Of a DNA stretch of 64,000 bases, positions 14,132 to 23,208 are shown in pieces. A program made the position numbers and the translations under genes. Origin of the DNA: Epsilonproteobacteria bacterium UBA4036 (lineage in GTDB: Bacteria; Campylobacterota; Campylobacteria; Campylobacterales; Arcobacteraceae); assembly GCA_002382325.1 (NCBI GenBank), contig DGAG01000011.1, positions 186,001-250,000 on the forward strand. The letters are read 5' to 3'. The stretch's first letter is position 1; each line of letters begins with the position of its first letter. Below the pieces are notes generated by a model. The model was not told where the DNA came from, did not search any database, and was given only the letters and a program-made list of their open reading frames with translations.

Positions 14132-14989
14132 TTAAAAAATTATATCCAGTATAACAAGAACAAAAAAGAGAATGCCTAAATAGCCATTTATGGTAAAAAA
14201 GGCTTTGTCGATTTTAGAAAAGTCTTTGTTGACAATATAGTGTTCAGCACTTAACATCACAGCACTTAACAATACAGCAGCATAAATAAAGAGTCCACTT
14301 TGAGACGTTAAGGCAAACAATAACCAAAAAAGCACTGTAAGTGCATGAAAGACTTTTGATATTTGCATGGTTTTTTCAACACCAAACTTGGAAGGTATTG
14401 AGTGAAGTTTTAACTTTTTATCGACTTCTATATCTTGTAAAGAGTAAAGTAAATCAAATCCTGCCACCCAAAACATCACCCCAAGACTTAAAAAAATGGA
14501 CCATAGAGTAATGGTTTGACTGACGGCAACAACACCTGCAATGGGAGCAAGTCCTAAGGAAATGCCTAAAATAATGTGTGCTAAATATGAAAAACGTTTA
14601 AAAAAGGAGTAACTCCCAATAATGATAAGAATGGGAACGGATAAATAAAAGGCCAAGTCATTGACGAAATACGCAACAAGGACAAATCCTATTGCATTTA
14701 AGACTACAAAGGCAAACATAGCAAGGGGTGAAATTCGTCCATCGACATTGGGTCGGTTGATGGTTCTTGGATTAAGTGCATCGATATCTCTGTCTAAAAA
14801 TCGATTAAAACCCATGGCAAAATTTCGAGCAGTCAGAGCTGCTAAAATTCCCAAAAACAGAAGTTTGAATCCAAACCAACCATTGGCTGCAACTATCATG
14901 GCTATAAATATAAAAGGCAACGAAAAAATCGAGTGTTTGAACATGACAAGTTCATTAAAATCATTTAAAAGTGTGGTTATTTTTTTCAT
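14132..14989 (-). CDS. mqnP: Menaquinone prenyltransferase, UbiA family (futalosine pathway)
   Basis: This 285-residue inner-membrane prenyltransferase has about eight or nine membrane helices and the two Asp-rich UbiA motifs. NRFLDRDID lies near residue 62 and DLLYSLQDIEVD near residue 180; they bind the Mg-prenyl diphosphate. Campylobacterota make menaquinone by the futalosine route, in which a UbiA-family enzyme (MqnP) prenylates the naphthoate intermediate. This is the natural role here, though a 4-hydroxybenzoate substrate cannot be excluded from sequence alone. It lies immediately beyond tRNA-Arg, outside the element. Confidence 0.85.
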   Translation of the reverse strand: MKKITTLLNDFNELVMFKHSIFSLPFIFIAMIVAANGWFGFKLLFLGILAALTARNFAMGFNRFLDRDIDALNPRTINRPNVDGRISPLAMFAFVVLNAIGFVLVAYFVNDLAFYLSVPILIIIGSYSFFKRFSYLAHIILGISLGLAPIAGVVAVSQTITLWSIFLSLGVMFWVAGFDLLYSLQDIEVDKKLKLHSIPSKFGVEKTMQISKVFHALTVLFWLLFALTSQSGLFIYAAVLLSAVMLSAEHYIVNKDFSKIDKAFFTINGYLGILFFVLVILDIIF

Positions 14990-15072
14990 GGCGAGATTGT
15001 ATCAAAAATATAATATCATTTTCTTTAGGTCATTTTATACGATATATATTTGGATTTAGTTAGAATTTCAGG

Positions 15073-15945
15073 ATGAAACAAATAGCCATTATTGGAACAA
15101 CTGCCTCGGGTAAAACTGCCTTAGCCCTTGAAATTGCTTTAAAAAGAGATGCCATTATTCTCTCACTGGACTCTTTGAGTGTCTATAAAGAGATTGATAT
15201 TGCCTCTGCAAAACCCACCAAAGAAGAGCGCGGAGAAATAGTGCATTTTGGAATTGATGAGGTCTATCCCAATGAAACTTTTGATGTATTGGAATTTATA
15301 GAGTGTTATAACAAAGCCAAAACTTACGCACTGGAAAATGAAAAAAATTTAATCATTGTAGGAGGAACGGGGTTTTATCTTAAAACTCTGATTGAAGGGA
15401 TTTCATTGGGGATTACAACACATGAACCTTTGGATATTTCTGTTGTTGATGCGTATGAGAAACTTTATGCTTTGGATGAAACCTATATGCAAAAAATTGA
15501 ACGCAATGATAAATATCGAATTGAAAAAGCCTATAACATATATAAACAAACGGGATTATCGCCCAGCGAATATTTTTTAAAATATCCCAAAAAGCCTTTT
15601 GTAGAAGATTTACCGATTTTTGAAATTACGTGGGATGTTGAAGCACTACGAAAGCGTATTGTTTTGCGTACCCAGCAAATGATACAACAAGGGTTAATCG
15701 ATGAAGTTGTTTTTCTAGAAAAAAAATATTCACGACTGCCCAATTGTATGAGTTCGATTGGAATAATTGAGACTTTAGAGTATTTAGATGGAAAAATTTC
15801 ACGCAAACAACTTGAAGAGAAGATTATTATCAATACAGCTCAACTGGCAAAACGACAACGTACTTTCAATAAATCTCAATTTGGAAATAAGCAAATAAAA
15901 AACATTTTAAACAGCTTAAATTCAGATATTCTTAAGACTTTTTAG
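15073..15945 (+). CDS. miaA: tRNA dimethylallyltransferase
   Basis: MiaA transfers a dimethylallyl group to A37 of tRNAs that read UNN codons, improving codon pairing. At 290 residues it has the usual length. The P-loop GTTASGKTAL is at the N-terminus, with the DSLSVYKEIDIASAKPT segment and the IIVGGTGFYLKTL motif. It is divergent from mqnP. It is followed after about 95 bp by rpmE, which probably has its own promoter. Confidence 0.95.
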   Translation: MKQIAIIGTTASGKTALALEIALKRDAIILSLDSLSVYKEIDIASAKPTKEERGEIVHFGIDEVYPNETFDVLEFIECYNKAKTYALENEKNLIIVGGTGFYLKTLIEGISLGITTHEPLDISVVDAYEKLYALDETYMQKIERNDKYRIEKAYNIYKQTGLSPSEYFLKYPKKPFVEDLPIFEITWDVEALRKRIVLRTQQMIQQGLIDEVVFLEKKYSRLPNCMSSIGIIETLEYLDGKISRKQLEEKIIINTAQLAKRQRTFNKSQFGNKQIKNILNSLNSDILKTF

Positions 15946-16040
15946 ATATAATCTGCATCCAATTTTAAAAGAAGAGTTTATTAAAGGGCAACATTGAGAC
16001 TTGACCTTTTAATACACATTAATACCTTAAGGAAAATATC

Positions 16041-16244
16041 GTGAAAAAAGAGATTCACCCAGATTACAAAGCGTGCGTTGTTACTTGTGCTTGTGGAAAC
16101 ACATTTGAAACAAAATCAAATGTAGATTCAATGAAAATTGACATTTGTTCAGCTTGTCACCCATTCTTTACTGGAGAGCAAAAAATTGTTGATGCTGCTG
16201 GACGAGTAGAGAAATTCAAAGCTAAATATAACATGAGCAAATAA
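16041..16244 (+). CDS. rpmE: 50S ribosomal protein L31
   Basis: L31 is a 67-residue protein that bridges the two ribosomal subunits. It is the zinc-binding (C+) form: CACG near residue 16 and CSACH near residue 36 supply the cysteines. Other typical features are the HPDYK N-terminus and the FFTGEQKIVDAAGRVEKFK core. It is separated from rsmI by only ten bases, so the two are co-transcribed. Confidence 0.97.
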   Translation: MKKEIHPDYKACVVTCACGNTFETKSNVDSMKIDICSACHPFFTGEQKIVDAAGRVEKFKAKYNMSK

Positions 16245-16254
16245 GTACAACTTT

Positions 16255-17082
16255 GTGCTTACTTTAGTTCCCACTCCCATAGGCAATCTTGAAGACATTT
16301 CTTTTAGGTCTTTAGAAGCTTTAAAGAGTGCGGAACTTTTTTTATGCGAAGATACTCGCGTCACCAAAAAACTTTTAACCCTTTTAAGTGAAAAATACCA
16401 CGTAACTTTTCCTTGTAACACCTTTCAATCTTTTCATCACCACAATCAAGAAAAATTGCTATCAACGTTTGACATAACCACATTTAAAGAAAAAAATATC
16501 GTCTATGTCAGTGATGCAGGAATGCCTTGTGTTAGTGATCCGGGTGCTACATTAGTTGAATTTTGTATTCAAAATGAGATTACCTATGAAGTTCTACCAG
16601 GGGCTAACGCCATTTTAACGGCATACGCATTAAGTGGGTTTGATTATCCTCAGTTTTCTTTTTTTGGGTTTTTACCGCATAAAGGTAAAGAGCGACAAAA
16701 TGCATTTAATCAGCTTATGATGAGTCCATTTGTAGCCATTGTGTATGAATCTCCCCACAGACTTTTAATATTCTTAGAAGAGTTAAGTGTTTATGATGAA
16801 AACAGAGTTATATTTTTAGCCAAAGAGATAACCAAAAAATTTCAAACGACCTATAAAGGAAGTACAAAAACACTTTTTGAACAACTTAAAAAGACAAGTA
16901 TCAAAGGAGAGTGGGTAGTTGTCATTGAACCACAAGCACAAGCTTCGGGTGAGATGATAACACAAGCAGACGTCCAAGAGTTACAACTTCCTCCCAAACA
17001 AAAAGCCAAACTTCTAGCCAAACTGACAGGGCGTAGTGTAAAAGAGATTTATCAAGAAATTTTAGATACAATCCAAGCATGA
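16255..17082 (+). CDS. rsmI: 16S rRNA (cytidine-1402-2'-O)-methyltransferase
   Basis: RsmI places the 2'-O-methyl group on C1402 in the decoding centre of 16S rRNA. The protein is 275 residues. Family motifs are LVPTPIGNLEDISFRSLE at the N-terminus, the CEDTRVTKKLL segment, SDAGMPCVSDPG, and FFGFLPHKGKERQ. It begins with GTG, the only start giving the full N-terminal motif. It is in a run with rpmE upstream and rlmB downstream, overlapping the latter by four bases. Confidence 0.95.
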   Translation: MLTLVPTPIGNLEDISFRSLEALKSAELFLCEDTRVTKKLLTLLSEKYHVTFPCNTFQSFHHHNQEKLLSTFDITTFKEKNIVYVSDAGMPCVSDPGATLVEFCIQNEITYEVLPGANAILTAYALSGFDYPQFSFFGFLPHKGKERQNAFNQLMMSPFVAIVYESPHRLLIFLEELSVYDENRVIFLAKEITKKFQTTYKGSTKTLFEQLKKTSIKGEWVVVIEPQAQASGEMITQADVQELQLPPKQKAKLLAKLTGRSVKEIYQEILDTIQA

Positions 17083-17768
17083 TAATATATGGAAAACAAG
17101 TAGTATTATATATACTCGATAAACACCCTAACCTCATAGAAGAGGTACTTTTTTCAAAAGAGATAGACAAAAAACTCTTCTCAAAGTTTTTAAAGCTTGG
17201 TAAAAAAATCATCAAGCTTGATAATATGAAAGCCCAATCTTTAGCCCATGGGGGAAATCATCAAGGATTTTTTTTAAAGCTTAAAGAGTTTTCTTACAAC
17301 AGCATCGAAGAGATTAAAAAACTTAATTTTATTGTGGTTTTAGATGGCTTAACCGATGTAGGAAATATTGGGGCCATTACACGAACAGCTTACTCTTTAG
17401 GAGTGGATGCCGTGGTTGCATCTGGCGTTAAAAGCCTAAATGAACCAGGTGTTATACGAACAAGTGCTGGTGCAATGTTAGATTTACCTTTTTCTTTATA
17501 TCCCAATTCTATGGATTTAGCCAATGAGTTGAAACAGTGTGGTTTTACCCTCATTGGAGCAACCATGGATGGAACCGATTTAAAACAGTACGGAAAAATT
17601 ACTCGTGAAGACAAAATCGCTCTTTTCTTAGGAAGTGAAGGTGAGGGCTTAAGTGGAAAAATCCGCAAGAAACTCGATTTAAAAGTCTCTATTGGCATGT
17701 CCAATGAGTTTGACTCTTTAAACGTTTCGGTTGCTGCGGGTATTTTGATGTACACACTCAAAGGGTAA
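17079..17768 (+). CDS. rlmB: SpoU-family RNA 2'-O-methyltransferase (RlmB-like)
   Basis: This 229-residue TrmH/SpoU-type methyltransferase with a deep trefoil knot probably methylates G2251 of 23S rRNA. An N-terminal substrate-binding region (1-75) precedes the SPOUT domain. Its three motifs are visible: LTDVGNIGAITRTAYSLG, LFLGSEGEGLSGKI, and LNVSVAAGILMYT. The ATG overlaps the rsmI stop (ATGA). RlmB is the best name given the N-terminal domain, but a different rRNA or tRNA target is possible. Confidence 0.85.
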   Translation: MIIYGKQVVLYILDKHPNLIEEVLFSKEIDKKLFSKFLKLGKKIIKLDNMKAQSLAHGGNHQGFFLKLKEFSYNSIEEIKKLNFIVVLDGLTDVGNIGAITRTAYSLGVDAVVASGVKSLNEPGVIRTSAGAMLDLPFSLYPNSMDLANELKQCGFTLIGATMDGTDLKQYGKITREDKIALFLGSEGEGLSGKIRKKLDLKVSIGMSNEFDSLNVSVAAGILMYTLKG

Positions 17769-17772
17769 AACA

Positions 17773-18591
17773 ATGAGAATATGGTTACTCTTTTTTTGGT
17801 GTATGGTAACGTTAAATGCCACGGTATTGCATGAAAAAATTGAGAATTTAATTGGACAAAAAGATTATAAACTTCATAAAAATTTAATTACACTTATTTT
17901 TAATGACCAAGTAAAATTTTTTTTAGCCAATGAACGACTCAATTATCCTTTGGTGTTAAAAGAGTTAAAACAAAATGGGTTGTTGCATTTAAAACTTCCT
18001 CAACCGCAAGAGATTGAAGTGGAGTTTCATACCAATAAAGATTCGGTGAAATCATTAAAAATTTTAAACGATACACTAAAAGCGTTGGGGTATTACTACT
18101 ATTTCACTAAAAGTACACACTACAGCTCAAATGGTTTGCTGGTATGGACCATTAAACTAAAAACAGAGTTTGTGATTGACCCTTTGGTTTTTGTCAATGA
18201 AATTTTAAAAAATGATTGTCGAGTGGTTGAAATAAATAAAGAAGAAAATCATAAATGGATATACAAAATTGATACAAATTTTGCTAATATTGCAGAATCA
18301 ATTTTTATAGACTCAAATGAGCTCATAAAATTACAAAAACCTTTAAGACCATACTTCATAAAAATCAACGGAAGCGGTGTTTTAAAAGTCATGAGTACCT
18401 CTTTAAATCATTGGTATCCGTATATTGTTTTTTACGATGAACATTTGAATATTTTAAATATTATAAAAAAAGAGCAATTCTCAAGAAGGGTGTCGTTAAG
18501 TATCCCTTTACAAACCAAATATATTAAAATTACTGATTTGTACACGCTTGATAATATCAAACGTGGATTGAATGTAATGATTAAGGAGTAA
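17773..18591 (+). CDS. Conserved periplasmic protein of unknown function
   Basis: This 272-residue protein starts with a signal peptide (MRIWLLFFWCMVTLNATVL). No catalytic motif, metal site or lipobox was seen. The C-terminal third (SLNHWYPYIVFYDEHLNILNIIKK, then IPLQTKYIKITDLYTLDNI) looks like a beta-rich ligand or cell-wall-binding module. It sits four bases after rlmB and two bases before the aminotransferase gene. As I recall, a periplasmic protein is found at the same place in the rpmE-to-hom run of Campylobacter. I do not assign a function. Confidence 0.75.
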   Translation: MRIWLLFFWCMVTLNATVLHEKIENLIGQKDYKLHKNLITLIFNDQVKFFLANERLNYPLVLKELKQNGLLHLKLPQPQEIEVEFHTNKDSVKSLKILNDTLKALGYYYYFTKSTHYSSNGLLVWTIKLKTEFVIDPLVFVNEILKNDCRVVEINKEENHKWIYKIDTNFANIAESIFIDSNELIKLQKPLRPYFIKINGSGVLKVMSTSLNHWYPYIVFYDEHLNILNIIKKEQFSRRVSLSIPLQTKYIKITDLYTLDNIKRGLNVMIKE

Positions 18592-18593
18592 CA

Positions 18594-19802
18594 ATGTTTC
18601 CAGAAATTGAATTTGAACGTATGAAACGACTTCCAAACTATGTGTTTGCAGAAGTGAATAATATCAAAATGGAAGCACGACGCGCCGGTGAAGATATTAT
18701 TGATTTCTCAATGGGAAATCCCGATGGTCCAGCGCCTCAACATATTACGGATAAATTAATTGAAACGGCTCAAAAGCCAAAAAACCATGGGTACAGTGCA
18801 AGTGCAGGTATTTATAAATTAAGACTCGCTATTTGTAACTGGTATAAACGAAAATACGGTGTGGATTATTTGGATCCTAATAAACATGCGGTGGCAACCA
18901 TGGGTTCAAAAGAGGGGTATGTTCATTTGGTTCAAGCCATTGTCAACGTGGGTGATGTTGCAGTCGTACCAGATCCAACATATCCTATTCACTCGTATGC
19001 GTTTATGTTAAGTGGTGCAGCCATTCATAATTTTGAATTGCCATTTGGAGAAGATTTTAGAGTCGATGAAGATTTGTTTTTTGAACGACTCAATAAAACA
19101 CTCAAAGAATCCATTCCAAAAGTAAAGTATGTGTTGGTTAATTTCCCTCACAATCCATCGTGTGCGACCGTTACACCTGAATTTTACCAACGATTGGTTG
19201 ATTTGGCAAAAAAAGAGCGATTTTATGTGATTTCTGATATTGCGTACGCGGACATTACTTTTGATGGGTACAAAACTCCCTCTATTTTCCAAGCCAAAGG
19301 GGCGTTAGACGTAGCTGTTGAATCGTTTACATTAAGTAAATCATACAATATGGCAGGATGGCGAGTTGGATTTATTGTAGGAAATGAAAGATTAATTGGA
19401 GCATTAAAACGAATTAAGTCGTGGTTAGATTACGGGATGTTTACGCCTATTCAAGTGGCTGCTACGATTGCGTTAGATGGTCCACAGGAATGTGTTGAAC
19501 AACATATTGCAAAATACAATCACCGAAGAGACGTGATGATTGAAACGTTTAAAGAAGCAGGTTGGGAGATGAATGTTCCTAATGCTTCGATGTTTATTTG
19601 GGCAAGAATTCCTGAAAAAGCACGACATTTGGGCAGTATGGAGTTCTCAAAACAATTGTTAACTCAAGCAAAAGTTGCCGTAAGTCCAGGAATTGGTTTT
19701 GGAAATTACGGTGATGAGTATGTACGAATTGCATTGATTGAAAACGAAAAAAGAATCAGACAAGCCGCCAAAAATATTAAGAAATATCTCAAAAGTTTAT
19801 AG
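18594..19802 (+). CDS. PLP-dependent class I/II aminotransferase
   Basis: This 402-residue fold-type I aminotransferase resembles the alanine/aspartate and LL-diaminopimelate groups. The PLP lysine lies in SFTLSKSYNMAGWRVGF, the aspartate that binds the pyridine nitrogen in YVISDIAYADITF, and the carboxylate-binding arginine near YVRIALIEN. The N-terminal FSMGNPDGPAPQHI is typical. It is directly followed by hom, which fits a role in aspartate-family amino acid metabolism. Automated pipelines often name this form LL-diaminopimelate aminotransferase; the substrate cannot be decided here. Confidence 0.88.
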   Translation: MFPEIEFERMKRLPNYVFAEVNNIKMEARRAGEDIIDFSMGNPDGPAPQHITDKLIETAQKPKNHGYSASAGIYKLRLAICNWYKRKYGVDYLDPNKHAVATMGSKEGYVHLVQAIVNVGDVAVVPDPTYPIHSYAFMLSGAAIHNFELPFGEDFRVDEDLFFERLNKTLKESIPKVKYVLVNFPHNPSCATVTPEFYQRLVDLAKKERFYVISDIAYADITFDGYKTPSIFQAKGALDVAVESFTLSKSYNMAGWRVGFIVGNERLIGALKRIKSWLDYGMFTPIQVAATIALDGPQECVEQHIAKYNHRRDVMIETFKEAGWEMNVPNASMFIWARIPEKARHLGSMEFSKQLLTQAKVAVSPGIGFGNYGDEYVRIALIENEKRIRQAAKNIKKYLKSL

Positions 19803-19811
19803 GAATAAAAT

Positions 19812-21074
19812 ATGTTAAAAATTGCAATTATTGGTGTGGGAACAGTTGGATCTAGCGTAATAAACATTCTACAAGATAACAAAGATATTATTGCGGCACG
19901 AGCTGGTTGTGAAATCGTACCAACAATTGGAGTGGTAAACAATTTAGATAAAAAACGAGAGGTAAATATTAAATTAACCGATAATATTGATGAAGTCTTT
20001 AATGATGATTCCATTGATATGATTGTTGAACTTATGGGTGGTATTGAAAAACCGTATGAAATTGTTAAAAAAGCATTGGCAAAGGGTATTCCTGTGGTTA
20101 CTGCCAACAAAGCACTTTTAGCGTATCATCGGTATGAATTGCAAGATTTAGCAGGTGATACCCCATTTGAATACGAAGCTTCAGTTGCAGGAGGAATTCC
20201 CATTGTTAATGCCTTAAGAGAAGGCTTAAGTGCCAATCATATTGAGTCCATTAAAGGGATTTTAAATGGTACTTGTAATTATATGCTGACTAAAATGATT
20301 AACGAAGGCGTTAATTATGAAGAAATTTTAAAAGAAGCACAAGCCTTGGGCTATGCAGAAGCTGATCCTACGTTTGATGTGGGAGGTTTTGATGCAGCCC
20401 ATAAGCTGCTGATTTTGGCTTCAATCGCCTATGGAATTGATGCTAAACCTGAAGATATCCTAATTGAAGGGATTCAAAACATTTCTAAACACGATATTGC
20501 GTTTGCCAAAGAGTTTAACTATACCATCAAACTTTTAACCATTGCTAAAAAAATAGGCAATGAGATCCAACTGCGTGTGCACCCTGTGTTTATCAGTATC
20601 AATGAAATGATTGCCAAAGTTGATGGCGTAATGAACGGCATTTCGGTTATTGGGGATAAAGTAGGGGAAACAATGTATTATGGACCAGGTGCAGGTGGCA
20701 ATGCTACTGCCAGTGCTGTTATTGCTAATATCATTGATATTGCACGAAAAGGCAAAGGTTCACCTATGCTTGGTTTTGAGAAATCCTTAAAACAAGATTT
20801 GGTTTTGGCCAATCCCAATACCATAGAAACCAATTACTATTTACGACTGCAAATTGAAGATAAACCGGGTGTTTTGGCAAAAATTGCTTCGGTTTTGGGT
20901 GATAAAAATATCTCTATTGAAAAGATGTTACAAAAGCCCGATGAAAATAACAATGCTCTTTTACTGCTTTCAACACATATTTGTAAAGAAAAAGATATAA
21001 AAGAGGCATTAGAGGCGTTAGAAAATCTCTCTTATGTCAGTGCCAAACCTGCCATGATACGAATTGAAGCCTAG
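19812..21074 (+). CDS. hom: Homoserine dehydrogenase
   Basis: Hom reduces aspartate semialdehyde to homoserine, the branch toward threonine and methionine. The 420-residue protein has an N-terminal Rossmann motif (IIGVGTVGSSVINIL), the catalytic domain with ANKALLAYH and GILNGTCNYMLTKM, and an ACT domain at the C-terminus (RLQIEDKPGVLAKIASVLG). The ACT domain usually mediates feedback inhibition by threonine. It begins nine bases after the aminotransferase stop and closes the rpmE-to-hom run. Confidence 0.96.
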   Translation: MLKIAIIGVGTVGSSVINILQDNKDIIAARAGCEIVPTIGVVNNLDKKREVNIKLTDNIDEVFNDDSIDMIVELMGGIEKPYEIVKKALAKGIPVVTANKALLAYHRYELQDLAGDTPFEYEASVAGGIPIVNALREGLSANHIESIKGILNGTCNYMLTKMINEGVNYEEILKEAQALGYAEADPTFDVGGFDAAHKLLILASIAYGIDAKPEDILIEGIQNISKHDIAFAKEFNYTIKLLTIAKKIGNEIQLRVHPVFISINEMIAKVDGVMNGISVIGDKVGETMYYGPGAGGNATASAVIANIIDIARKGKGSPMLGFEKSLKQDLVLANPNTIETNYYLRLQIEDKPGVLAKIASVLGDKNISIEKMLQKPDENNNALLLLSTHICKEKDIKEALEALENLSYVSAKPAMIRIEA

Positions 21075-21126
21075 CTTTTTATCTCTATTTGGCTAGAATA
21101 GACTTCAAAGAATACATGAGGTCTAT

Positions 21127-22479
21127 TTGCGTAAAAATCAAAAACTTATCACGGATGATATCCCCAATTTAATTAAACAATTAGCCATACCAGCAAGTAC
21201 GGGAATGTTTTTTAATACCATGTATAATGTGGTTGACACTTTTTATGCTGGACTTATTTCCACTCAAGCCATCGCAGCACTCTCTTTAAGTTTTATGATT
21301 TTTTTTCTTATTATTGGCACAGGCTATGGATTTTCATCGGCAATAACGGCACTTATTGGTAATGCTTTTGGTAAAAGACGAGATAAGCTTTCAGTGATTT
21401 ATGCTCACAAAGGGTTGATTTTTGTGCCATTAATTGGTCTCTTAATTTCACTGTTTGGATTTGTATTTGCTGAAGATCTCTTTATGCTTTTGGGTGCTAC
21501 ACAAGGGTACTTACAAGATGCGTTGGATTATATTTATACCATATTGTTGGGTGTGGTATTTTTTATGGGAAATTTTGCATTAAATGCGATTTTAATTGCA
21601 ACTGGGGATACCAAATCATACCGTAATACATTGATTTTTGGTTTTTTTGCGAATATTGCATTAAATCCTTTGTTTATTTATGGATTTTTATTTGTTCCTG
21701 CCATGGGAATAAAAGGTATTGCTTTAGCAACGGTGTTAATACAATGTTTAAATATGTTTTATTTGCTTCATAAGGTACTTAAAACCAAATTAATACACTT
21801 TGAACGCTTGGATTACTTTTTGCCGCATAAAAAGCTTTATATGAATATTTTAAGGCAAGGTATGCCAGCGAGTTTAAATATGCTTGCCATGGCAATGGGT
21901 TCACTGTTGGTCATTTATTTTGTCTCACATTATGGTATCCATGCCGTTGCAGGGTATGGAATAGGGTTCCGTGTTGAACAACTTATGCTGCTACCTGCCT
22001 TGGGTCTAAGTACAGCCGTGTTATCTTTGGTTTCCAATAACTTTGGAGCCAAACGTTATGAAAGAGTTCAACAAACGCTTCACACTGCTTTAAAATATGG
22101 CTTTTTTATCTGTTTATTTGGTGTAGGATTTTTGTATATTTTTGGAGAAGCCATTATCCGACAATTTGATGATAATACGTTGGTGGTTAATTATGCCATT
22201 GAGTATTTATTGATTGAAGTGTGGATATTTTTTGCCTTTTTAACACTTTTTATTTGTGTTTCAACACTGCAAGGCATTAAAGAGCCTAAAATGATTTTTT
22301 ATGTGGCATTGTATCGTCAAATTATTGCCAAATTTATTGTGGGATATTTGATTGTTAAATATTTTGAACTTGATATTTTTTGGTTTTGGCTGGGCTTATT
22401 AGTGATGATTTATTCAGCCGCTATATTCTTATATTTTTATACAAAAAATCGCCTAAAGGCATTGAATATTACGATTTAA
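21127..22479 (+). CDS. MATE-family efflux transporter
   Basis: This 450-residue inner-membrane protein has twelve predicted helices in two related halves. It is a multidrug and toxin extrusion type, exporting cationic compounds in exchange for Na+ or H+. Characteristic segments are NTMYNVVDTFYAGLIS in the first helix region, GYGFSSAITALIGNAFGK, and the second-half repeat GIHAVAGYGIGFRVEQL. It starts at TTG preceded by GAGG; no ATG gives the same N-terminus. The substrate is unknown. It stands between hom and a two-component pair. Confidence 0.9.
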   Translation: MRKNQKLITDDIPNLIKQLAIPASTGMFFNTMYNVVDTFYAGLISTQAIAALSLSFMIFFLIIGTGYGFSSAITALIGNAFGKRRDKLSVIYAHKGLIFVPLIGLLISLFGFVFAEDLFMLLGATQGYLQDALDYIYTILLGVVFFMGNFALNAILIATGDTKSYRNTLIFGFFANIALNPLFIYGFLFVPAMGIKGIALATVLIQCLNMFYLLHKVLKTKLIHFERLDYFLPHKKLYMNILRQGMPASLNMLAMAMGSLLVIYFVSHYGIHAVAGYGIGFRVEQLMLLPALGLSTAVLSLVSNNFGAKRYERVQQTLHTALKYGFFICLFGVGFLYIFGEAIIRQFDDNTLVVNYAIEYLLIEVWIFFAFLTLFICVSTLQGIKEPKMIFYVALYRQIIAKFIVGYLIVKYFELDIFWFWLGLLVMIYSAAIFLYFYTKNRLKALNITI

Positions 22480-22545
22480 TTCTCTGCATAATTGTGTGGA
22501 GTTTGTGTGTAGGAATATCACTTTTGAATATGGTATACTTTTCAA

Positions 22546-23208
22546 ATGAAAATATTACTCCTCGAAGATGATTTTATCTTAAATGAGATTCTTTTAGAAT
22601 TTCTTCAATCTTTACACTATGATGTTGTATCCGTGTTTGATGGGCAAGAAGCGCAAACATTAGCATATGAACAACTCTTTGATTTGTTTATTTTAGATGT
22701 CAATGTTCCATTGATTGACGGATTTTCTTTTTTAAAAGAGTTGAGAAAACGCGCTATTAATACACCGGCTATTTTTATTACGTCATTAAATCGTGCAGAA
22801 GATTTAAAGCAAGGGTTTGAAAGCGGTTGCGATGATTACATTAAAAAACCATTTGAGTTGCAAGAGTTGGCATTGCGTATTAATAACATTAAACGTCTGT
22901 TTAACATTGAAAACAATGCCCAAGTTCATATCGCTCAAAATATTACGTACAATACTGATACTTTTGAATTAAATAACAATGGAATTAAAACAACGTTACC
23001 GAAAAAAGAAGCCAAAATTTTGGAATATTTTTTAAAGAATGAAAATAAAATTATCTCTTCAGATGAGCTCAGTGTTAATATTTGGAGTTATGAAGAGTAT
23101 CCCTTGTCTTCTACGATACGTACGTACATAAAAAACTTACGAAAATTGTTAGGAGAAGAGGCAATTACTACATTAAAAGGGGTTGGGTATCGTTTTAACA
23201 AAAGATGA
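22546..23208 (+). CDS. OmpR-family response regulator
   Basis: This is a 220-residue regulator with a receiver domain (1-120) and a winged-helix DNA-binding domain (125-220). Conserved receiver residues are D8 and D9, the phosphoacceptor D51 in FILDVNVPLIDGF, the Thr/Ser in IFITSLN and the Lys in YIKKPFEL. The effector domain shows LPKKEAKILEYFLKN and RTYIKNLRKLLG...GVGYRF. The kinase gene overlaps its 3' end by about 26 bases, so the pair is translationally coupled. Targets are not known. Confidence 0.93.
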   Translation: MKILLLEDDFILNEILLEFLQSLHYDVVSVFDGQEAQTLAYEQLFDLFILDVNVPLIDGFSFLKELRKRAINTPAIFITSLNRAEDLKQGFESGCDDYIKKPFELQELALRINNIKRLFNIENNAQVHIAQNITYNTDTFELNNNGIKTTLPKKEAKILEYFLKNENKIISSDELSVNIWSYEEYPLSSTIRTYIKNLRKLLGEEAITTLKGVGYRFNKR

